A stretch of DNA of 64,000 bases from contig DAOQSN010000030.1 of assembly GCA_035356615.1 (NCBI GenBank), positions 1-64,000 of the forward strand, read 5' to 3'. This DNA comes from JAKQDH01 sp029558835. Its GTDB lineage: Bacteria; Planctomycetota; Phycisphaerae; UBA1845. The translations under genes and the position numbers were made by a program. Every line of letters begins with the position of its first letter. Positions within the stretch are counted from its first letter, which is position 1. Below the pieces are notes generated by a model. That model had not been told where the DNA came from and did not search any database. It saw only the letters and a list, made by a program, of their open reading frames with translations. This document shows positions 16,057-24,715 of the stretch, one piece after another.

Positions 16057-18603
16057 GACAGCCGTACAACGCATCGGAATCCGTCGTTGCGGGCGTGGGC
16101 CGGGGCGGTGAGTGTCATCATTCTGGCACTGGCGGGCGTCGTGCCAGTGGCGCTGGCCCAGGACTGCGACTGGTTGCCGGGCGAGGGCGTGCCGGGGACC
16201 GACGGCCCTGTATATGCCACCACTACGTGGGACCCCGATGGACCGGGGCCGCAGCCCGAGCTGCTTGTTATCGGTGGGCAGTTCACACTGGCGGGCGACG
16301 TTGTCGCAAACAACATCGCCGCGTGGGACGGCAGCACCTGGCAGCCGCTGGGGTCGGGGATGAATGCCAGTGTGCGCGCCCTGACGGTGCACGACGGTGA
16401 GTTGATCGCGGGGGGCTATTTCACAAGCGCCGGAGGTGTGACGTGCAACTACATCGCCCGCTGGAACGGCAGCGCCTGGCAGCCGCTAGGGTCGGGGATG
16501 AGCGGCGGTGTGCGCGCCCTGACGGTGTACAACGGCGAGCTGGTTGCGGGGGGCGTTTTCACGACCGCCGGCGGCGTGCCGTGCAACCGCGTCGCCCGCT
16601 GGGACGGCACCATATGGCAGGCGCTGGGGTCGGGGATGGGCAGTTACGACCCAGGCGTGTACGCCCTGACGGTCTACAACGGCGAGCTGATCGCGGGGGG
16701 CTGGTTCACGACCGCCGGTGGCGTGACATGCAACTACATCGCTCGCTGGAACGGCGGCGTCTGGCAGCCGTTGGGGTCGGGGATGAACAACGCGGTGTAC
16801 TCCCTGACCGTCTGCGACGGCCAACTGATCGCAGGGGGCGAGTTTTGGAGCGCTGGGGGCGTGCCGTGCAACCACATTGCCCGCTGGAACGGCAGTGCTT
16901 GGCAGTCGCTGGGGTCGGGGATGGGCAGCCCCTGGGTGTATGCCCTAGCGGTCTACAACGGGGAGCTCATTGCGGGGGGCAGTTTCACAAGTGCCGGCGG
17001 CGTGCTGTGCAACTTCATCGCCCGTTGGACCGGCAGCGCCTGGGAGCCGCTGGGGTCGGGGATGGGCGGCTTTGTGTACGCCCTGACGGTCTACGATGGC
17101 GAGCTGATCGCAGGGGGCGAGTTTACCATCGCCGGTGATATGCTCTGCAACTACATTGCCCGCTGGAACGGCAGCGCCTGGGAAGCTCTGGGGGCGGCGA
17201 TAGGCGGTGCTTCCCCATCACCCGTGTACGCCCTTACGGTCTACGACGGCGAGCTGCTTGCGGGGGGCTCTTTCACGACCGCCGGTGGCGTGACATGCAA
17301 CTATATCGCTCGCTGGAACGGCGGCGCCTGGCAGCCGCTGGGCAGTGGAATGGCCGGCGACTACTATCCCTATGTTTACGCGCTTACGGTCTACAACGGC
17401 GAACTGATCGCGGGGGGCCGGTTCACGACCGCCGGCGGCGTCCCGTGCAACTGCATCGCCCGCTGGAACGGCAGCGCCTGGCAGCCGCTGGGGTCGGGAA
17501 TTGGGTCCCAATTCTCAGTGGTGTACGCGCTCACCGTCTACAACGGCGAGCTGCTTGCGGGGGGCAGTTTCTGGACCGCCGGCGGCGTGTCGTGCAAGTG
17601 CATCGCCCGCTGGGACGGCAGCGCTTGGCAGCCGCTTGGGTCGGGGATGAACGCCAGCGTGTGCGCCCTGACGGTCTACAACGGCGAACTGATCGCGGGA
17701 GGCGCTTTCACGACCGCCGGCGGCGCGACGCGCGCATACATCGCCCGCTGGAATGGGAGCACTTGGCACCCTGTGGGGTCGGGGATGGGCGGCAACATCC
17801 CCGACGTGCTCGCCCTGACGGTCTACAACGGCGAGCTGATCGCGGGGGGCGCTTTCACGGCCGCCGGCGGCGTGCCGTGCAACCGCATCGCCCGCTGGAA
17901 CAGCAGCGCCTGGCAGGCGCTGGGATCGGGGATGGACGACCGAGTGAACGCCCTAACGGTCTACAATGGGGAGGTGATCGCGGGGGGCTGGTTCACGACC
18001 GCCGGCGGCGCGACATCCAACTACATAGCCCGCTGGGATGGCAGCGCCTGGCAGCCTCTGGGGTCCGGGATGAACAATAACGTGTACGCTCTGACGGCCT
18101 ACAGCGGAGAGTTGATCGCGGGGGGCGCTTTCACGACCGCCGGCGGGTACATCTCGTACTACTGGGCCCGCTGGGCTTGCTTTGCCGACTGCGATCTCGA
18201 CACCGATGGCGACGTTGATGAGGACGATTTCTGGATGTTTGTCGGCGCGTTCGGCACGTGCACAGGTGACACCGGCTTCCTGGCTGAGGCGGACTTCGAC
18301 AGTGACGGGTGTGTCACGCTGACCGACTACGGGCAATGGCTGCAATGCTACATCGATGCCAACGGCCGGGAGTTCGGCGCCCCCCCTCCAGCGCCCGCCG
18401 AGCCAATCCTATTGCCCGTCGAACCCGTCCCGCCGCCCGGCGAACCGATTCCATCGCCCGCCGACCCCCTGCCACCGTCTGCCGAACCGACTCCCGTGGG
18501 CAGCGAGTCGGGTGCTCTGCTTGGCGAACCGACCACGCCGACCGTCGAACCGGCACCTTCCCGGCCGGTGAAAGCGGCAGCCCCGGTCTCGGCCGATCGG
18601 TAG
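16051..18603 (+). CDS. Secreted protein with 13 propeller-like repeats, dockerin-like domain and Pro-rich tail
   Basis: 850 residues starting at GTG, two bases after AAGGAGAGGA. A signal peptide (hydrophobic 18-36, cleavage after ALA) precedes 13 tandem repeats of about 45-50 residues. Each reads roughly N-IARWNGSAWQPLGSGM, a variable loop, VYALTVYNGELIAGG-FTTAGGV. The pattern (a W-LGSGM strand, then L-AGG-F) fits beta-propeller blades. Two calcium-loop segments follow (DLDTDGDVDEDDFW and DFDSDGCVTLTDY), as in dockerin type I domains. The last 75 residues are Pro/Glu-rich with a repeated EP spacing, a likely wall- or surface-spanning tail. The repeats are also strongly conserved at DNA level (16.33-18.17 kb), suggesting recent duplication or gene conversion. 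Ligand and function unknown. Convergent with the sugar-transferase gene. Confidence 0.9.
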   Translation: MSDSRTTHRNPSLRAWAGAVSVIILALAGVVPVALAQDCDWLPGEGVPGTDGPVYATTTWDPDGPGPQPELLVIGGQFTLAGDVVANNIAAWDGSTWQPLGSGMNASVRALTVHDGELIAGGYFTSAGGVTCNYIARWNGSAWQPLGSGMSGGVRALTVYNGELVAGGVFTTAGGVPCNRVARWDGTIWQALGSGMGSYDPGVYALTVYNGELIAGGWFTTAGGVTCNYIARWNGGVWQPLGSGMNNAVYSLTVCDGQLIAGGEFWSAGGVPCNHIARWNGSAWQSLGSGMGSPWVYALAVYNGELIAGGSFTSAGGVLCNFIARWTGSAWEPLGSGMGGFVYALTVYDGELIAGGEFTIAGDMLCNYIARWNGSAWEALGAAIGGASPSPVYALTVYDGELLAGGSFTTAGGVTCNYIARWNGGAWQPLGSGMAGDYYPYVYALTVYNGELIAGGRFTTAGGVPCNCIARWNGSAWQPLGSGIGSQFSVVYALTVYNGELLAGGSFWTAGGVSCKCIARWDGSAWQPLGSGMNASVCALTVYNGELIAGGAFTTAGGATRAYIARWNGSTWHPVGSGMGGNIPDVLALTVYNGELIAGGAFTAAGGVPCNRIARWNSSAWQALGSGMDDRVNALTVYNGEVIAGGWFTTAGGATSNYIARWDGSAWQPLGSGMNNNVYALTAYSGELIAGGAFTTAGGYISYYWARWACFADCDLDTDGDVDEDDFWMFVGAFGTCTGDTGFLAEADFDSDGCVTLTDYGQWLQCYIDANGREFGAPPPAPAEPILLPVEPVPPPGEPIPSPADPLPPSAEPTPVGSESGALLGEPTTPTVEPAPSRPVKAAAPVSADR

Positions 18604-18639
18604 GGTCTGTGGCGGCTGGCACAAGCGGGAACAGCGCTC

Positions 18640-18748
18640 GAATGCAGAATGAAGAAGTATGAATTCAGAAAGGGCTGCGCACGCCCTCTACTTTCTGAGT
18701 TCTTCATTCATCATTCTGCATTCGCGGTCCGCAGGCTTGCGCCTGCGG
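18640..18748. repeat. Repeat family E, copy 1, with flanking hairpin
   Basis: GAATGCAGAATGAA (18640-18653) and its inverted form ATTCATCATTCTGCATTC (18706-18723) bound an inner GAATTCAGAAAGG / CTTTCTGAGTTC pair, so the unit can fold into a long hairpin. It is unusually AT-rich for this genome. A perfect 8-bp hairpin CCGCAGGC-TTGC-GCCTGCGG follows at 18729-18748. The element lies between two convergent genes, as does copy 2. Confidence 0.75.
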
Positions 18749-18782
18749 CTCTGATGGCGCAGCGTTCGGCGGTCTCGGCCCC

Positions 18783-20276
18783 TCAGCAGGCTCCACGCAG
18801 GAACGTGCCTACCGTGCGCAGCAGGATGATGAGATCCAGCTCGAAGGACATGTGCTTGAGGTAATAGAGGTCGAATTGCAGCTTGCGCTTGGCGTCCGCG
18901 ACGCTGGCGCCGTAGCGGAAGCTGATCTGCGCCCAGCCGGTCAGGCCCGGCTTGACCAGATGACGTTCGGCATAATACGGCAGCGTCCGAGACAGCTCGG
19001 CCACGATGTCCGGCCGCTCCGGTCGCGGGCCGACGATCGACATCTGCCCGATCAGAATATTGTAAAGCTGCGGCAGTTCGTCGAGGCGCGTGCGGCGCAG
19101 CCAGCGCCCGACGCGGGTCACCCGCGGATCATCCCGGGTGGCCCAGACGCTCTTGCCGTTTTCCGCGTTCGGACGCATCGTGCGGAACTTATACAGTTTG
19201 AACAGCTTGCCGTTCTGGCCGACGCGGTCCTGGGCATACCACACCGGCCCGCCGTCGCTGAGCTTGATCGCCAGCGCGATCAGCGGCCACAGCGGCGCGC
19301 TGAGCAGCAGCCCCAGCGTGGCCGACACCAGGTCCGTCACCCGCTTGAGCTTGGCGCGGTCCTCGCAGTGCACCTTCAGGTCGGCGAACAGGAACCACGC
19401 GGGCGTGAGTTCGTCCACGAGGATCTGCCCGGTGGCCTTCTCGTAGAACGTGGCCTCGTTGGTGACCCGGCAGCCCGCCTGCAACCAGGGCACCAGCCAG
19501 CGCATCGCCTGGCCGTCCCGGGCAGCCTCGACGCCCACCACGATGTCCGTCACGGCCCCATGCCCAGACCGCTGAAGCAACTCCGCGACCGTGCCGCGAT
19601 AGCCTTCCTCTGCATCACCGCTGCGGTGCTCGCCGCGCAGGTCCGCCCAGCCCACCAGACGATACTCCGACAGCAGCCCGTCCTGCTGGGCCGTCCGAAA
19701 CGAGTCCCACAACGCCGGCGGCCCCACCACCAGCAGCGTCCGGTGCGCGTTGTGCACCGCCCAGTTCGCCCACAGGCGAACGGCTACCGACGCGACCAGG
19801 TACATCCCCAGCGCGGCCGCGGCGATACGGCGCCCGATCGTTGCGTACATCACCACGTAGATGATCGCATACGCCAGCACGGTCACGGTGCCGGCCGTCA
19901 GGCCCACCCGCGTCAGAATGCGGGACCGGCTCGGCAGCGTGTCGCGCTCGTAGAGCCCCAGCACGGCGCTCGCCACCGTCTGCGCGAACGCGAAGATCGC
20001 AAACGCCTGCCACAGCGCCACGTGCGGCGTCACCGGCGGCGAACTGGGGGGAATGAGCCGGAACGCGGCCGACAGGCTTCCCCACAGCAGGGCAATGTCC
20101 AGCAGCAGCCACGTCGAGGGGTCCATCCGCACCAGCGTCTGGCCGAACGCGCGCGCGAAGCGGCGCGCCAGCGCCGGTACGCTGCGGGGCACCCGCGCGG
20201 CACGGCTGCGCAGGTCGCCCAACGCCGGCACTGCCACCGATGGCGTCTTCACTCCGATGGCGCAATCCGCGGACAA
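18783..20276 (-). CDS. Polyisoprenyl-phosphate hexose-1-phosphate transferase (exopolysaccharide)
   Basis: 497 residues of the WcaJ/WbaP-like type, which start exopolysaccharide repeat units by moving a sugar phosphate to the membrane lipid carrier. Four helices lie in the first 175 residues, then a CoA-binding-like middle domain, then the bacterial sugar-transferase domain (about 300-495). The latter shows a re-entrant hydrophobic segment, FKLYKFRTM, DDPRVTRVGRWLRRTRLDELPQ, SIVGPRPERP, and KPGLTGWAQI. The start is TTG 20276, strongly supported by GAGGAGGT six bases upstream. No other glycan genes adjoin it except a VanZ-type protein further right. Convergent with the repeat protein, divergent from the lipoprotein. 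Confidence 0.92.
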   Translation of the reverse strand: MSADCAIGVKTPSVAVPALGDLRSRAARVPRSVPALARRFARAFGQTLVRMDPSTWLLLDIALLWGSLSAAFRLIPPSSPPVTPHVALWQAFAIFAFAQTVASAVLGLYERDTLPSRSRILTRVGLTAGTVTVLAYAIIYVVMYATIGRRIAAAALGMYLVASVAVRLWANWAVHNAHRTLLVVGPPALWDSFRTAQQDGLLSEYRLVGWADLRGEHRSGDAEEGYRGTVAELLQRSGHGAVTDIVVGVEAARDGQAMRWLVPWLQAGCRVTNEATFYEKATGQILVDELTPAWFLFADLKVHCEDRAKLKRVTDLVSATLGLLLSAPLWPLIALAIKLSDGGPVWYAQDRVGQNGKLFKLYKFRTMRPNAENGKSVWATRDDPRVTRVGRWLRRTRLDELPQLYNILIGQMSIVGPRPERPDIVAELSRTLPYYAERHLVKPGLTGWAQISFRYGASVADAKRKLQFDLYYLKHMSFELDLIILLRTVGTFLRGAC

Positions 20277-20320
20277 GACCCTACCTCCTCAGAGCCGTCC
20301 TCATGACCCCTCTCTCTTTG

Positions 20321-20462
20321 TATGTGTTTAGCGTCTTTGGCGTTGGGGGTGCCATGCTTTCCCGCGACCGCGGTCGCGGGTAAGCATGCCTCTGCATGCC
20401 GCCGCACATGCCCACCCCCGCCTGCGGCGGGTGAGGGCATGGCACCCACGCTAAGCACATAC
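20321..20462 (-). repeat. Dispersed repeat family D, copy 2
   Basis: In inverted orientation relative to 3011-3153, about 85 percent identical by eye over 140 bases. The perfect palindrome CCCGCGACCGCGGTCGCGGG is unchanged between copies. Confidence 0.75.
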
Positions 20463-20561
20463 CTCCCCTCAGCAGAGAGGGCAGGGTGAGGGGGCATCAG
20501 CACACTCTGACCGTCGGCGCCCTGCCCCAGCGCGGTCGAGTGCCACAACCAGTCCCGGCCG

Positions 20562-20703
20562 GGTGGCATGCCCAAGCCCGCCACCAGTGCACAGGGTGGC
20601 ATGCCCAAGCCCGCCACCAGCGGGCGCCGGCATGCAGCCCCGTGAGAAGCGACGCCACACGCGCTCCTCCGGCATGGCGGCGCTGCGCTTGGCCATGCCA
20701 CCC
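20562..20703. repeat. Palindromic repeat family A, copy 1 (with tandem end)
   Basis: The left end GGTGGCATGCCCAAGC is present twice in tandem (20562 and 20595, a 33-base period). The right end GCTTGGCCATGCCACC is at 20688-20703. The 16-base termini are inverted repeats of each other. Confidence 0.75.
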
Positions 20704-21034
20704 GGCGTCGGCTCGCCCGGGCGCGCGGCCGCACTGTTCGCCCGGGCGCGCGCGGACACGCGTGGGCGGTCGCCCTTCTCGGACGCATCGGTCAATTGCG
20801 GGGGGCAACTGAGTTATCGGGGCGCAGCACACGCCCCATTGCTGGGGGGGGCAGAACGGACCGATAACGCAGGCCGTCGGCAATCCCCACGCTGCCCCCG
20901 TCGCACGCTCGGGAAGCGGGGCTTTTTTGGACGAGTACGCCGCGCGGACACCCGATATCCACGCAGCAGGTTTGGCTGTGATGGTACACCCAGGGGGCGG
21001 GCCGTCGTGGTCCGCGCGCCAGGAGAGGTTCACT

Positions 21035-21778
21035 TTGGCAGCACAACGAGTCATCGTTGCGGTCGCGGTGCTCACGGGCTTGCTGGGGGGCTGCGCCGGC
21101 CCACGCCCGCAGCCTTGGGCCCCCGCTCCCCAGGTGCATTGGGAGGAGCTGGCCGGCACAGCGGTGCCCGCGGCCGAAGACGGGTACGTCATCCTCTCGC
21201 CGGAGCCGACGCAGGGGCGTTTCCCGGCCGCCATCGGTGTCAGCCGGGTGGGTGTGGAGATCGTCAACGCGGAGACGGCTGAACGCCGACCCTACTTGTG
21301 TCCCCGCCCACGCAATGAGTTCCTCTCCTGGAACTCCGCCTTCGACGACCAGATGGCCGTCAGCGAGGTCTTCCCCGTCTGGCAGCGCGATCTGGGTGGC
21401 GCGGAGGCGACGCCCGGGCAAATCGTGGCTGCGTTCCGCGCGCTGGGGGCGAAGGTTGGGCTGATCTACGCCCAGAACGCACCCAGCGAGACCGAAGCGG
21501 AGATGCTGGGCGTCATCTACGACACGGATACCACGACGCCGCTCGCCACTGTGCACGCTCGCGCGCACTCGGTCCCGCCGCGCGAGCGTCCCCGCGGGCC
21601 GCGCCACGCCATCCCCTGGGAAACAGACGCCCGCGCGCTGGTGCGCGTCGAGTTCCAGAACGAGGTGGCCCGCTGCCTGCGGGAGTTGCTGAAGCGGGAC
21701 GTGCCCCAGACGGTGGACGTTCCCGCGGGTTGGGTGATGCCGGAAACCCCACGCTGGATCCAGTGGCCGCCGCAGTAA
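21035..21778 (+). CDS. Putative lipoprotein of unknown function
   Basis: 247 residues from TTG 21035. The start is fixed by AGGAGAGG six bases upstream, and it gives a short lipoprotein signal (AAQRVIVAVAVLTGLLGGC) with the lipobox cysteine at residue 21. The longer open frame lacks a ribosome-binding site. After the signal comes a Pro-rich spacer and a mixed alpha/beta domain with no motif I recognise; there are repeated W and acidic patches (HWEEL, FLSWNSAFDDQ). The domain contains a segment like AFRALGAKVGLIYAQN, then a strand and an Arg/Pro-rich loop. It may form an operon with the VanZ-type gene 285 bases downstream, but no coupling is visible. Confidence 0.75.
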   Translation: MAAQRVIVAVAVLTGLLGGCAGPRPQPWAPAPQVHWEELAGTAVPAAEDGYVILSPEPTQGRFPAAIGVSRVGVEIVNAETAERRPYLCPRPRNEFLSWNSAFDDQMAVSEVFPVWQRDLGGAEATPGQIVAAFRALGAKVGLIYAQNAPSETEAEMLGVIYDTDTTTPLATVHARAHSVPPRERPRGPRHAIPWETDARALVRVEFQNEVARCLRELLKRDVPQTVDVPAGWVMPETPRWIQWPPQ

Positions 21779-22062
21779 CGCTCCCTCCCTCGCGGGCTTT
21801 CACTAAGCCGCGACGTGGTCACATAGTCCGAGCGGAAGAGCGGGCACGACCCGACCTCGAGCCCGGTCGACAGCGAGGGGCGTCCCAGCGGGTCCTGTGT
21901 TCCCTGATCCGGTCGCCCCGCTTCCCGCGAGCGGTCCAGCCCGCGCGACGCGACCCCGGACACCCGACAGCGGGCGGTCGTCGCACCTCGACCCCGACTC
22001 GGGGCTGGTGAGGGAGACCCGCCGGCGGAGAAGTCCAAGCACTTGCGGGGGTAGCGAACCAC

Positions 22063-23607
22063 ATGCCGGCCAAAGTGTCATTCAATCGCTCGCTGCCCAC
22101 GCTACTCAGCCGCAATCCGGTCGAGGTCCTCACGCTGCTGTATCTGCTGTTCATCGTTCAGCTTTCGCTGATTCCCTACGACTTGCAGCTTGGCCGTGCG
22201 GGTGGAGACGTCTTCTCGGAGCCATGGTCGGCGCGCCACCCTCCGGACGTAGCCGCGAACTTGATGCTGTACGTGCCGTTGGGCTGGCTGCTGCACGCCG
22301 GTCTGGCGCGTCGGCTCCATAGCCGCTGGTCGGCGTGCCTGCTGTCCGTGACGGCGGCCTTCGGCCTCAGCCTGAGCATGGAGGTCATGCAGGGCTTCTC
22401 CCCCTCCCGGGTGTCGTCGCTGGCGGACGTGGCCACCAATGCCGTCGGCGCGGCACTCGGCAACGTGTTGGCGTGCGGGTGCGGCTGGTTGCTGCCGCGT
22501 CTCCTCGGGGCGCTGATCGCGACGCTGTATGAACGTCCACAGGTCGCCCTCTTGCAGGTGTACCTCGTGGTGCTGGTCTTCGTTGGAGCACTGCCCTTCC
22601 TGTTCTGCCTGGATGGGGGGCACCTCAAGAACGCCGTCCGCGACGCCTATGTCGTGCCCTTCGCCTCCGACGCCACCTGGACGCAGCGCGCGGACAAGGC
22701 GCTGAAGGACGACGACCAATACGCGTACGCGATGTTCGCACACACCCGGATGTGGCACTGGTCGGCATGGGCGGCCGAGGCCGCCTCCTTTGCCCTGCTC
22801 GCGTGGCTCATGTACCCGGTCTGGCGAACGCAGTACGGGTGGAAACCGCTCCCGGCCGCCGCCCTCACCTGCTGGTGTGGGGGGCTGCTGGCGCTGGGTT
22901 TGAGCGTCATGCAGCTCTTCATCCTCACCCGTGGCTTCGACGCCACGGACGTCCTGATGCGCGGGCTCGGCCTCGTCGGTGGATTGTTGCTGCACGCGCG
23001 CTACGCGACGTCCGCGGCCAAGGCCGAGGCTACGCGGACCGGCGGACCGCTGGCCCGCGTCATCTGCATCGCGGCAGCGGGGTTTGTGTTGTTCAATGGC
23101 CTCATTCCGTTCGTGCCGGACTCCGACGGCAGCCTGTTGCGGGCAATCGCCACGCCGGCGTTTCGTCCCCTGCAAGCTACCTACACGAGCCGCTTTGACC
23201 TGATGACCGAGGACCTGGTAAGTAAGTTCGCCGCCTACGCCGTGCTCGGGGCGACCCTCGCAACTGCCTTGCCGTGGGTGGCGCAGCTATCACGCGCGCG
23301 CCGCGTGTGGCTGGCCGCCGGCGTGGCCGCGCTGCTCTCCAGCATGCTCGAGGTCGCGCAAGCGTACATCATGCCACGGGTGCCGAGTCTCACCGATGTG
23401 CTGCTGGCCGCGGTCGCCTGCCCCGTCGGCGTGTTGGCGCAGGCGCAGTTCCGAGCGATGCGCGAATTCGTGGCAGCCCAGCCTCCCTTGCCCTCGGATC
23501 GGCCGTGGACACCGACCGATGAACTGATCCACACCCTGACCGAGCCTTACGCCGCTGCCCCCAAAGAAGTGCCGCTGCCGCGCACGCAACATCCGTCGCA
23601 GACGTAG
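22063..23607 (+). CDS. Membrane protein with two VanZ-like domains
   Basis: 514 residues with ten or more hydrophobic helices. A VanZ-type domain (SLIPYD, then VAANLMLYVPLGWLL, then SMEVMQGFSPSRVSSLADVATNAVG) occupies about residues 25-150. A second one in the last third carries the matching pieces (GLIPFVPD, DLVSKFAAYAVLG, SMLEVAQAYIMPRVPSLTDVLLA). The protein looks like an internal duplication with a four-helix linker. VanZ proteins are poorly understood; VanZ gives low-level teicoplanin resistance, and many homologues sit near polysaccharide genes. The ribosome-binding site is weak. Convergent with the response-regulator gene. Confidence 0.85.
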   Translation: MPAKVSFNRSLPTLLSRNPVEVLTLLYLLFIVQLSLIPYDLQLGRAGGDVFSEPWSARHPPDVAANLMLYVPLGWLLHAGLARRLHSRWSACLLSVTAAFGLSLSMEVMQGFSPSRVSSLADVATNAVGAALGNVLACGCGWLLPRLLGALIATLYERPQVALLQVYLVVLVFVGALPFLFCLDGGHLKNAVRDAYVVPFASDATWTQRADKALKDDDQYAYAMFAHTRMWHWSAWAAEAASFALLAWLMYPVWRTQYGWKPLPAAALTCWCGGLLALGLSVMQLFILTRGFDATDVLMRGLGLVGGLLLHARYATSAAKAEATRTGGPLARVICIAAAGFVLFNGLIPFVPDSDGSLLRAIATPAFRPLQATYTSRFDLMTEDLVSKFAAYAVLGATLATALPWVAQLSRARRVWLAAGVAALLSSMLEVAQAYIMPRVPSLTDVLLAAVACPVGVLAQAQFRAMREFVAAQPPLPSDRPWTPTDELIHTLTEPYAAAPKEVPLPRTQHPSQT

Positions 23608-23655
23608 CGCGGCGGCATACCGGCAGCCGCCGACCACCACGGTCCTCGCTCACCC

Positions 23656-23670
23656 TGCCGCTTCGCGGCA
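23656..23670. terminator. Small hairpin between convergent genes
   Basis: TGCCGC-TTC-GCGGCA, a perfect 6-bp stem between the VanZ-type and response-regulator stops. No T-tract, so only a possible bidirectional stop. Confidence 0.3.
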
Positions 23671-23693
23671 AGCGATACGGGGCGGAACGGCTG

Positions 23694-24299
23694 CTACAGC
23701 CCCTTGAGCAGCTCCGAGACCTGCAAGCCCAGCGAGTTGCTGATTCGCGCCAATGCCCACACCGACGCCGCGTTCTTCCCCAGCTCCACCTGCGAAAGCT
23801 GCGAGGTCGTCAGGTCCGTGCGGTCGGAAAGCTGCCGCAGCGTCAGGTTCTGCCGCAACCGTTCCTGCCGAATGCGCTGCCCGATGAGCTTGTTCAGCTC
23901 GCTCTCATTGGTGTACACGATGCCCATGCGGCGGCAGGCGCGGTCCACGGCCGCCAGCAGGTCCTCCTGCTTGAACGGCTTGGCGATGTAGTCACAGCTT
24001 CCCCGTCGCATCGTTTCCGTGGCGCTGTCCAAGTCCGGATAGGCCGTCAGCACGATGCAACTGGTCCGCTGATCGATCTCCTTGAGCCGCTCGACGACCT
24101 CGACCCCGTCGATCACGGGCATACGCAGGTCAATGAGGGCGATCTGAAACGACTCCTTGTCGGCCGCTTCGATAGCCTCGCGGGAGTCCGTGAACGTGCG
24201 CGGGGCGTACCCATGCTCCTCCAGCAGCAGGCCCACCGTCTTGCAGATCGTCGGGTCGTCGTCCACGACAAGGACTTTGATGTGGTGTCGTACAGCCAT
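23694..24299 (-). CDS. Response regulator with XRE-type DNA-binding output
   Basis: 201 residues. The receiver domain (1-120) has the acidic pair Asp13/Asp14, phosphoacceptor Asp57 (IDLRMP), Thr85 (VLTAYPD) and Lys107 (AKPFK), so all catalytic residues are present. The output domain (about 138-199) is a helix-turn-helix of the Cro/C1-XRE type (IRQERLRQNLTLRQLSDRT, then SQLSQVELGKNAASVWALARISNSL) instead of the usual OmpR, LuxR or NtrC outputs. ATG 24299 is preferred over the longer frame because AGGGGGA lies seven bases upstream and the receiver then starts at the normal position. No histidine kinase is encoded nearby, so it is an orphan in this window. Confidence 0.9.
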   Translation of the reverse strand: MAVRHHIKVLVVDDDPTICKTVGLLLEEHGYAPRTFTDSREAIEAADKESFQIALIDLRMPVIDGVEVVERLKEIDQRTSCIVLTAYPDLDSATETMRRGSCDYIAKPFKQEDLLAAVDRACRRMGIVYTNESELNKLIGQRIRQERLRQNLTLRQLSDRTDLTTSQLSQVELGKNAASVWALARISNSLGLQVSELLKGL

Positions 24300-24715
24300 T
24301 TCACGATCCCCCTGACTCAGAGCCTCACGTACCGAACGCTGCTGCGGCATTCCGACCGCGCCGGCAGGCGTCCGGTTAGTGGTGCAGTTCGCACAGCGCA
24401 CCACCACTTTGCTTCGGTAGTGTCGCACTGCACGGTATTCCAGTCATAGTCAACATGTACCCCAGGAAGGGCCTTCAGTCAATCTTCATATGGTGCTTTT
24501 TTTCTTCGAGCAGACGAGTCTTACTTGGAAACGTGTTCCGGCGTAATTAACCGCGCTCAGGTTGCCGCTCTAAAGTCTTGTGTGACAATAGATTACGGTT
24601 GCCAGCCTGCTTGCCCTGCCCTGCGACCGCCCGGCGTCCGTGCGCGCTCGCGGCTGGGATCATCGCCGAGAATCCGCTCAGTTTCGTTCCTGGACCGAAG
24701 ATCGTGAGTGAAACG
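24300..24715. other. AT-rich patch upstream of the response regulator
   Basis: No gene. A TTGACT hexamer lies at 24448-24453 on the minus strand, but with no acceptable -10 at 16-18 bases. The stretch 24480-24600 is conspicuously AT-rich for this genome, with a run of seven T at 24498-24504. This is probably the regulatory region of the response regulator. Confidence 0.4.

Larger units (their letters stand above)
20277..21034. other. Repeat-filled divergent intergenic region
   Basis: About 760 bases with no supported gene. It holds family D copy 2 (20321-20462), a half-copy of family B (20468-20494) and the longest family A element (20562-20703). The last 300 bases before the lipoprotein have no recognisable promoter. 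Confidence 0.55.

Noticed and set aside
16330..18175. Tandem DNA repeats that look like a CRISPR or satellite array
   Set aside because: Period of about 132-147 bases in an open frame giving regular protein repeats; spacers are not unique sequences.
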